Assembly (NCBI GenBank): GCA_949130495.1
Contig: OX422213.1
Location: 539,633,467 to 539,697,466, forward strand
Source of the DNA: Sambucus nigra
Taxonomy: Eukaryota > Streptophyta > Magnoliopsida > Dipsacales > Adoxaceae
Reading direction: 5' to 3'
DNA: 64,000 nt
Part shown: in pieces, positions 56,604 to 64,000 of the stretch
How positions within the stretch are numbered: the stretch's first letter is position 1
How the letters are laid out: every line of letters starts with the position of its first letter
Notes under the pieces: generated by a model
Database searches by the model: none
Seen by the model: the letters and a program-made list of their open reading frames with translations, nothing else
What the model was told of the DNA's origin: nothing
Position numbers and translations under genes: made by a program

Positions 56604-59489
56604 CTATGTCAATTCAACTCATATAAACACAAAATGTGTACATTTTGATTGAGTTTTAAGTCATTCTTTAATTCCATACACAGTTAGACAAATCAATGAC
56701 ACAAATTATATGTACACGTACACTACGCAAAACCCGAGCGAACTATGACTAGTTGACTACCAATGTACAAAATTTAAGCTATTTCAAATTTTATGTTACT
56801 TTAGCTTACCAACCCAGGATGGATAGAGAACTATAACTTCTCATAGTGTAATGTTGCATCATTTTTGCCAGTCCCGCTATTCACTTGTCAGAAAAAAAAG
56901 AAAAAAAAAATCAATAACTTAATTCTTCTAGTCATCCTTGTTATGTTTCAGTTTAGATAAACCTTATGACACTAAGGTAGCAAAGGTCAATGCTTGAAAC
57001 TTAGCCTTCCTTTTATACAGATAAGAAAACTCTTTCACACGATATAGATGGAAGAAAAAAGGGGAAGAGTGGGAGTGGGAGTGGGAGTGGTATGGTGGGG
57101 ACTAGAAAAGTGGTATTGCGTGAAAGAATAGTGGCCTCCCCACACTCTACCTTTGAAAGAAATCAAATCCCAACTGACAACCAAACTAACCTAAGCCCCA
57201 ACAGAATGCCCAAGATATGAGGGAGCTCGATCATGGTCTACACGCTACCGCAATTGCTACCATATTCTTACCATCCGCGTGCTAAAAGAGTCGTGGTGGG
57301 ACAAAAGTGGATGGATGTGATAAACCAGCTTGGCTTTTCTTATGTCCACAAATTTTTCCAATGATTATATTAAACCCGCAAAAGAATAGTCCTCCCATGC
57401 GAGCTAATTTTTTAAATGTTAAAAAATTAAATTTCTCAATAAACAAGAGGGAGATGATTTCCTAAATAGAAATTTCAGTTCCAAGAGATGTCAAATGATT
57501 AAATATGTGCATTTTCGGCCTATAAAATATATTATCAACATCTCATCACTGATTGAATATTTTTATCAAAATTTTTGTGATGATCATCTCGCTATTGATA
57601 TCATCTAGCTATCGATATCATCTCATCAAGTTTTGTTTAAACTCTTTTAAGAATTTAAAAAAAATGATATGCGCGAGGTTTGAAAGTTCAGGTCGCGGAC
57701 CGTATAAAATGATAAAATGCAACTATCATGTGTTTTTTAACACTCTTTTTAAGGAAATGGGAAACAGTATCCTAGACATAAGTAGTCGATGAACAATTGA
57801 GACCCCGGCTGCAAAATGGAGACATCATGGTACGTAATCTACTATCACATTGTGTTTTAAATAAGATATTTGGAAAAAAAGTGACAAAAATGGACTTTGA
57901 GAATTTTAGACTTGGATTTTTCGTTAATAAATAAATAATAGTTTTAAAGAGCACTACTGCTCATAAAGCGCACATAAAATCCTTCGAAAAACATGTGTTA
58001 TTTCAAGATTCAATGACAATAGGATCATGAAACTGGTTTTTATTTCTTATGTGGTAGAGGGATTCCCCCAATTTTCGCACCCCGTAGTATGGTCAAACGT
58101 AGATCAACCATGCGGTAGGTAAATGTTTTTCTATAATTTTTAGATTTTCAACTATGTTTTAATTGAATTATTCTTTAATTTTCATTTATTTAAAGTTTTA
58201 TATTGATTTGGACCAATATACGCTCAAAAGGGATCATGTGTAGTGCACGTGATAAAACTTTATATTCAAAAAGTTAATTAACGGTGTTAATGGTAGGTGG
58301 TTATTTGAAGTCATATTGAAAGTTCGGGGGGTTAGGTGCTGAAACTGAAAATTCAGGTGGTAAAGTGAAAGGAGAGTAAAGTTCAGGGGCCAAGTGTAAT
58401 CAATCCAGTTTTTTTTAATATCTCTCGCAAAGATGGATTAATTAATTTAAACCATGTATATATTTATCAAGTTTTCAAATTATTCATACGTTTTCTTAAA
58501 TATATTATTTTTCCATTAGATCATAAATATTTATAAAGTGAGAAATTGTGATGGTTCAACTTCGAATGAATTGAAATGTGATAGGTTGATTTGATAAAGA
58601 AATAGCTGGAAGTAGAAAATTTGTTTAAACAATTTTAGAAATCTAAGACTTTTTAAATATTGGAATCCTAAACTACATGATTTGTATCGTTTAAAGTATT
58701 GACATCCTATCTAGATAAAGGTATAGTCCAACTTATTTTAACAAGTAAAAGCAAAAAAATAAAGAAAAACACCTAAACAATCAACTGACCGAATCAATCA
58801 TTTTAAAACTGCTCGTTTATGAAGTTGATTTGTACAAACAAACAAACACAAATTATTATCAATTCATATGGTCCTATAATACGGGAGGGTGCCTGAGAAA
58901 GAGTCTACCGTATTTTTTAGGGTGGAGATAATAATAAAAACGAATATTAAAAAATCCAGATATGGATCGTACATTGATTCAATAGATATCACCTAAAATC
59001 AAAGTCAAAAAGCATGACTTTGAAAAGAGGAATGTGTGTTAAAAAAGAGAAACTATTGAATATATACAACTTAAAAAGATATTAAAATAAAAAGAGACAA
59101 TGCGGGGACCTAAAGAGATGACGACAGGTGGCCTTTCATTTCTCTTTTTGCTTAGAAGTACAAAAACATTTTGCTTGGTTTTTTTCGAGCTGCAAAATTG
59201 GTCTTCGTTTTTTTATTAATGTTAAAAAAAGCCTCGTTGATAGTACTTAGTGTTGTGTTTTGATGAAAAAGATTACCTCAAATGTATATCGTGATTTAGC
59301 AAAAGAAATATATGACGTTAAAAGTACTCGTTAAATATATTTCAAACTTGTTATACTGATAGAAAAGGGTGGCACTTAAATAAACATCGCATACAACATC
59401 TAAAGACACGTTTTAGTAACACTAGTAGAATCAATATGAGAAATAATTGTCGCAAATTTTCAGTGACTTGTTTTCGCAATGCAAAAAAC
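56604..59489. other. Intergenic DNA without recognisable features
   Basis: About 2.9 kb of AT-rich DNA. Small items are a GTGGGA hexamer run near 57070-57090 and a GATATCATCTAGCTATC-GATATCATCTC direct repeat near 57597-57625. CACTAGTAGAATC at 59420 resembles a CACTA-type terminus. No believable gene on either strand. Confidence 0.4.
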
Positions 59490-59689
59490 TAAGGGTGTGT
59501 TTGATAACACTAATTTTTCATGAAAAATACAATTTATGGAGTCGTTTTCCATCTTTTGAATGTTTGGTAAACAAAAGTTTTCATGGAATTGATTTCCTTA
59601 AAACAACTCACATAACCACTTTTTTCAAAAAAATGTGGAATTAAAAAACCTCCTTCCACCTTATTATTCATTTTTCAGGGAAAAGAATT

Positions 59690-60720
59690 GTCACGCCAAA
59701 AAACTTGATAAAAAATCTAGAAAATTAGTAAAAACCCAAAAATAATGAAAACAAAATCAGAATGTGAATAAAAACCCAAAAAAAAATACAAAAAAGTGAA
59801 TAAAATCACAAAAATAATGAAAAACTTTGAGAAAGTGAATAACCTCCCCAAAAAATCCAAAAAGTGAACAAAAACTTTAAAAAATTGAAATAAATCGAAA
59901 AAATTAATAAAACACCAAAAATAATTTAAAAAATCCAGAAAGTGAATAAAACCATCAAAAACAATGAAAAAAATACAGAGAGTGAATAAAATCCCAAAAA
60001 ATGAAAAAAAAAATCCATAAAATGATTCAAATCAACAAATAATGAAATAAATACAAAAATTGAATAAACCCCCCCCAAAATAATGAAAAAAATCCAAAAA
60101 ATGAATAAAAACTCAAAAATAATGGAAAAAATTACATATAGTGAATGAACCCCCCCAAAAAATGAAAAAATTCCAGAAAGTGAATAAAAACCCAAAAATA
60201 TAGAAAAATTTCTAGAAAGTGAATAAAACCCCCAAAATAATGAAAAATATTCAGAAAGTGAATAAAACCCCCAAAATTAAAAAGCGTGAATAAACCCCCC
60301 CAAGAAAATAAAAATAATTCTAGAAAGTGAATAAAAACCTAAAAAAATGGAAAAAATTCTAAAAAGTGAATGAATTCTCAAAAAATAATTCAAAAAAGTT
60401 CAGAATGTGAAATAAAACCAAAAAATAATGAAAAAAATCCGGAAAGTGAATAAAACCCCAAAAATAAATAAAAAAATATAAAGTGAATAAAACCTCAAAA
60501 ATAACTTAAAAATACAGAAAGTGAATAAACCCCCAAAAATAATGAAAAAAAATTCAGAAAGTGAATAAAAACCCCAAAAAATGAAAAAAATACAAAAAGT
60601 GAATAAAAATTTAAACATAATGAAAACAAATCAAGAAAGTGTATAAAAACCCAAAATAATGAAGAAAAAAATATAGAAAGTGAATAAAAAAACACCCAAA
60701 AATTTATTAAAAAATCTTAA
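59690..60720. repeat. Degenerate minisatellite inside Harbinger-like element
   Basis: About 26-28 units of 36-40 bp with the consensus AGTGAATAAAACCCC, then AAAAATAATGAAAAAAAT, then CCAGAA. Units differ in A and C run lengths. Read on the minus strand, the units give Phe/Ser/Leu-rich open frames (FYSLS, FIIF) that are products of the repeat, not genes. Confidence 0.85.
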
Positions 60721-61490
60721 ATTTATTAATTAAGAAAACAAATAACATAAAATGCAAAAAATACAAAAAATGCAAAAAAATAAGTAAAATAATTATCAGT
60801 CCCTGAATTAATTTAAAAAAACAGAAAAAAAGAGAGAAATCAATAAAAACACAAAAAAAATGTTAAAAATACAGAAAATTAATAAAAAAATAGAAAACAA
60901 ATTTTATGCCCTGAATTAATTTTAAAAAACACCTAGAATTTTATTAAAAAGTCCGAAATTTATTAATTCAAAAAAAATAAAAGAAAATAAAAAAGCGCTC
61001 AAAAAATTTAAAAAATGGAAGTGAATAAATACCTTAGAAAACTAATAAAAATGCAAATATTTGAAAAAAAAGAGAGAATTAAAAATAAGAACAGACCTGA
61101 CGACACGAAGAGGACGAAACAGTTGGGGGTTGGGATGGGGGTGGAGGGGGAGCGTGGTGGATTTGATACCGTTTTGCATTTTTTATATTTAATACCGGGT
61201 TAATATTTATTTTCTGGTCTTTTATTCATTTTTGTGTTTTTTAAAAAAAAAATTGGTTCTTTTTTATTAATATTCTAGAATTTTATGCTATTTTTATTAA
61301 TTTTCTGTTTTTATATATATTTTATACTTTTTTTCATGAAAAATATTGGAAATCAAACACACAAAAGATGAAAAATAGAACATTTTTCACCTGAAAAATA
61401 ATTGCAATCAAACAACACCAACAAAAATTTTCAATTAAAAATATTTTCAAGTTTTCAATTCCATAGAAATTCTTATTTATCAAAGACACC
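60721..61490. other. Right arm of Harbinger-like element
   Basis: A-rich sequence to 61070, a short GC-rich island with GGGGGTTGGGATGGGGGTGG near 61122-61145, then T-rich sequence. The T-rich part (61205-61330) is a loose reverse complement of 60840-60970 (TTCTAGAATTTTATG-like words), so this part can fold back. Confidence 0.55.
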
Positions 61491-61494
61491 CTAA

Positions 61495-62178
61495 ATGCAA
61501 TTAAAAATTTGCTTGTGACAAACTTTGCAACATTTTAATTAGCATCATTCATATGCAATAAACTACAATATATTCATGGTTAATTTGTTAATATAATATA
61601 TTCACGCAACTTATTAGGAAAAGGGCCATTAAAATTGGTTTGAACCTTGTTTCTACTCATGTTATTACTTCCATTGACTTGAAAATCGATAGTCAAATTG
61701 TCTTCCATATGATTCACCGGAACAAGAATCCATCTTCATTAGCTTCCATTTTAGAAGAGAAACATTTTTCAGGTCTTTTTTTTCTTCTTTGTTTTCATTC
61801 TCCAACAATCCCTGTAACTTTGCAGGATATATACTTTTTTGTACCCTCACCTGAAAGTAATATCCCACAAATATCTAAGCTCCATTTGATGAGCTAGATA
61901 ACGACTTATGATTGGATAATCAATCATCTTATGTTTATGTTTGGTGTTGACGTCATGAGTTTTAGAGTGGAAGGAATTAATATAAATAATCCTCTTTTCA
62001 CATAAGTTCAGGATGAAAGGATGACAAAAAAGAAAAATGAGGCGCTAGAGTTTCACATTAATATAAAATTAAAATACAATACAATGAAAAGAAGAAAAGA
62101 GAATATATGTTCTACTATAATCATCTAACAATAAAAGAAAAATTATTAAAGTACCCTTAATTCTAAATAAAACTCTAA
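61495..62178. other. Spacer, possible copia LTR remnant
   Basis: No gene. The part just left of the C run (minus strand GTTAGAGTTTTATTTAGAATT) may be the start of the 3' LTR of the copia fragment at 62190. Its far end was not found. Confidence 0.35.
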
Positions 62179-62199
62179 CCCCCCCCCCCCCCCCCCCCC
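62179..62199 (-). repeat. C21 run, expanded polypurine tract of copia fragment
   Basis: Twenty-one Cs on the plus strand, G21 on the minus strand. It falls exactly where the purine tract lies after the copia stop codon, before the LTR. Confidence 0.8.
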
Positions 62200-62644
62200 T
62201 CAAACTCACGATGTTGCAGCAAGGAGCATCGAGAGTTTGCCAATCAAAAATTGAAAATGCTAAACTGGATGGGACTTCATTAACAAATCAGCTACTTGTG
62301 CAAAAGAAGAAACAAAAGACAAAGTGATGACGTCATGCGTAAGATGATGACGAGTGATATGACAATCAATCTCGATGTGCTTAGTCCTTTCTTGAAAAAT
62401 AGAATTGTGAGGAATTTAAATATCTCTCTTACTATCACTATACATATAAGTGGGTTGAGAGAGAGAGAGAGAGAGAGACCCCCATATTTTCAAGTAATCG
62501 ACGTAGCCAAACAACCTCACGAGTAGTAGAAGCCATAGCACGATACTTGGCTTCCGTAGTGGACACGTGTAAGGACATTATTTTATTGTTCGACTTATAT
62601 TTCAGTATGTCATATACCGCTACAACCGTCGAAGAATAATTCAA
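62190..62644 (-). pseudogene. Copia RNase H C-terminal fragment
   Basis: On the minus strand it reads VSTTEAKYRAMASTTREVVW and LRRLLENMGVSLS, then after a frame change ERTKHIEIDCH-TRHHL, SFVSSFAQVADLL-KSHP and GKLSMLLAATS followed by a stop. This is the usual end of a Ty1/copia polyprotein. A (GA)n/(TC)n expansion at 62458-62478 lies at the frame change. Upstream RT is absent. The sequence to the right of 62644 is unrelated. Confidence 0.85.
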
Positions 62645-62875
62645 AGATCAATCATGCGTCAAGATGGATCCGAATATCAAAGTTCTTCAATATTCAAGCC
62701 TCCACGAGATTAATTTTAGGAAGGTTGGGTTTAAGTACCTTGACATTTCACTTAGTGTTGGGATATTTTTCACAAAATATTTTCTAAGTGTTAGAGCAAA
62801 GCTTATCATCAAATAATTTTTTCTAAGTGTTGAGGCGGACTATTTTCTCATGAAACAAAAAATATTTATTTTTAC
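62645..62875. other. Spacer
   Basis: Contains the direct repeat TTTTCTAAGTGTT (near 62777 and 62819). No gene. Confidence 0.3.
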
Positions 62876-62975
62876 ATAGCTCGTTCGAGCGACAGCGTAT
62901 GTCATGCGAAGTCGTTTGAACAACACGTGTCATCGTTCGAGCGACACTGACAACTCGTTCGATCGATGCACCACT
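62876..62975. repeat. TCGTTCGAGCGAC-type repeat cluster
   Basis: GCTCGTTCGAGCGACAGCG, GAAGTCGTTTGAAC, TCATCGTTCGAGCGACACTG and CTCGTTCGATCGATGC lie within 100 bp. The style resembles the palindrome clusters of gypsy LTRs a-c, which suggests a relic of a related LTR. Confidence 0.6.
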
Positions 62976-64000
62976 TTAAGTTTTTATTAAATAGCGTGTT
63001 AAATGGTAGCACCCAAAAGTGCTATATTTATACCTCAAATAGACGCATTTTACTTGCTAGTTCTCGATAAAATCGAACTTATATTGGTATTTGTTGGTTT
63101 TGTAGGTCAATAGGCATTTGGAAGTCAAACAAGCTTAATTTGAAGCAATTGCAATAAATAAGCGATCAGTAAATCAAATGTTGCAGTGACGCAGTTAAAA
63201 GTGGCTAAACCCAATTCCCATACCAATTACCCAAGCATAAACTGAACCCAAGCCATCACCTTAACCTTGTGTGTTTAGTTTATTTTTTATATGTGTAGAT
63301 TGTTAGTTGAGTCATGTATAATTTTTTAGGATTTTTACATTTTAATTGTGTGCATTTAGTGTAAATAGTAGGGTCATTTACTGTGCGTCGAGTACTTTTC
63401 TATTTTATGTAAATATTATAGACGTGATTATTTTAATAGATTTTTCCTTATTTTATTAGTTTTAATTTTATTAGTATTATTTTAGTTTGAGTCTTTTATT
63501 TTTAGGATTAGAAATTTATTTTTTCAGTTTTAACAGAATTTATATTGTTTAGTTTTATTTTATAGATTTGTAAATAGGTTAGGTTTTAATTTTTATATAT
63601 TTTAATTTTAGTTTTATTAGTTTTATTTTATTTAGTATTAGATTTTATTTTTAGGTTGTAAAAATAAGTTTTTATTTTTTGTTTTATTTGCAAACTAAAC
63701 ACTCTCACACAGACACCCTACACTACCATACACTCCAATACACCCAATCCCATCCACCACTATTCATCATCTTCTTACACCAAAACCATGCTCTCTCTCC
63801 TACTCCATAACCAAAACAACCGAACACCATCGCACCCTTCTTTACTCACTGTCATCCTACCTCCAACCTCCGGCGATTCCACCTCCACTTGCTCAAACTC
63901 TGTAGAATCGCTACAGCGAAAATATTGCGACTTCTCAAACAAAATTCAATTTTAATTAATTCCAAATTTTAGTTAAACCCTACAACATGCATCTAGATGA
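62976..64000. other. Putative LTR-retrotransposon relic, AT-rich
   Basis: GTAGCACCCAAAAGTGCTAT (63006-63025), with a small hairpin GCACCCAAAAGTGC, is followed by T/A-rich DNA with TTTATTTTA words. A CA-rich stretch then begins near 63700 (CACTCTCACACAGACACCCT), with TCCACCTCCACTTGC near 63880. This looks like the LTR and leader of a gypsy element continuing past the window, but no coding domain is present to confirm it. Confidence 0.3.

Larger units (their letters stand above)
59493..61491. mobile_element. PIF/Harbinger-like element, 1999 bp
   Basis: The left end GGGTGTGTTTGATAA and right end TTATCAAAGACACCC are inverted repeats with one mismatch in 15. TAA flanks both sides (59490-59492 and 61492-61494), the duplication typical of PIF/Harbinger and Tourist elements. 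Weaker inverted similarity continues inward (TTTTTCATGAAAAAT, TTTTCATGGAATTGA). No transposase is present. Most of the interior is a minisatellite. Confidence 0.75.

Noticed and set aside
57553..57792. 79-codon frame in the right-hand intergenic region
   Set aside because: No motif, AT-rich composition, no supporting splice or promoter signals.
59926..60695. Hydrophobic Phe/Leu-rich open frames resembling membrane proteins
   Set aside because: They are the minus-strand translation of the minisatellite; unit length and frame drift along the array.
59690..60720. CRISPR-like array of repeats and spacers
   Set aside because: There are no conserved repeats with unique spacers; the whole unit is one degenerate tandem repeat in a plant genome.

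Overview
This window looks like intergenic chromatin of a flowering plant, probably a eudicot. It is AT-rich and dominated by plant-type transposable elements: CACTA, Ty3/gypsy chromovirus, Ty1/copia, Helitron, hAT, PIF/Harbinger and MITEs. Several captured or resident gene pieces have clear plant relatives, namely a short LysM protein, ribosomal protein L26, an S-like RNase T2 and a mitochondrial S-adenosylmethionine carrier. The only apparently intact host gene is the small LysM-domain gene at 10819-11154 on the minus strand. Almost everything else is mobile DNA, mostly broken and nested. All family assignments come from reading motifs; no database search was possible.

Layout. 1-6879 is the 3' part of a decayed CACTA (En/Spm) transposon, with a TNP2-like transposase, a second Transposase_24-like gene, subterminal repeats and a terminal TAGTG. 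It sits inside a minus-strand gypsy pol fragment (6883-8926), which abuts an opposite-strand gypsy integrase tail (8937-9185). 9911-10192 is a foldback element, followed by the LysM gene. 11590-31735 is a repeat-in-repeat block. An AT-rich repeat family (called X here) appears in inverted orientation at both ends and encloses a 545-bp hAT-type element with an 8-bp target duplication. It also encloses two head-to-tail Helitrons on the minus strand (13272-16147 and 16152-19053), an alternating array of two short repeat families (19069-21140), and a third, plus-strand Helitron of about 9.6 kb (about 21350-31003). The third Helitron carries pieces of at least three host genes (RNase T2, RPL26, SAM carrier) plus several unidentified exon-like pieces, all in the Helitron's own orientation.

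32817-56059 is one Ty1/copia element with a matching 5-bp target duplication (TATCA). Its 3' LTR is split by about 16.4 kb of Ty3/gypsy DNA arranged LTR-internal-LTR-internal-LTR (39105-55553). The two gypsy internal regions are collinear at an offset of 7747 bp and share several inactivating lesions; the leftmost LTR belongs to a diverged subfamily. A 528-bp MITE with an 8-9 bp duplication sits exactly at the right end of the copia element. 56604-59489 shows nothing recognisable. 59493-61491 is a PIF/Harbinger-like element (TAA duplication) filled with a degenerate minisatellite of about 36-40 bp. 62179-62644 is a minus-strand copia RNase H tail ending in a 21-base C run, and the rest is AT-rich and may include an LTR.

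The genes do not form a working pathway. The biological interest lies in Helitron gene capture, tandem Helitron structure, LTR-array formation, and rapid change of short palindromic repeats inside gypsy LTRs.
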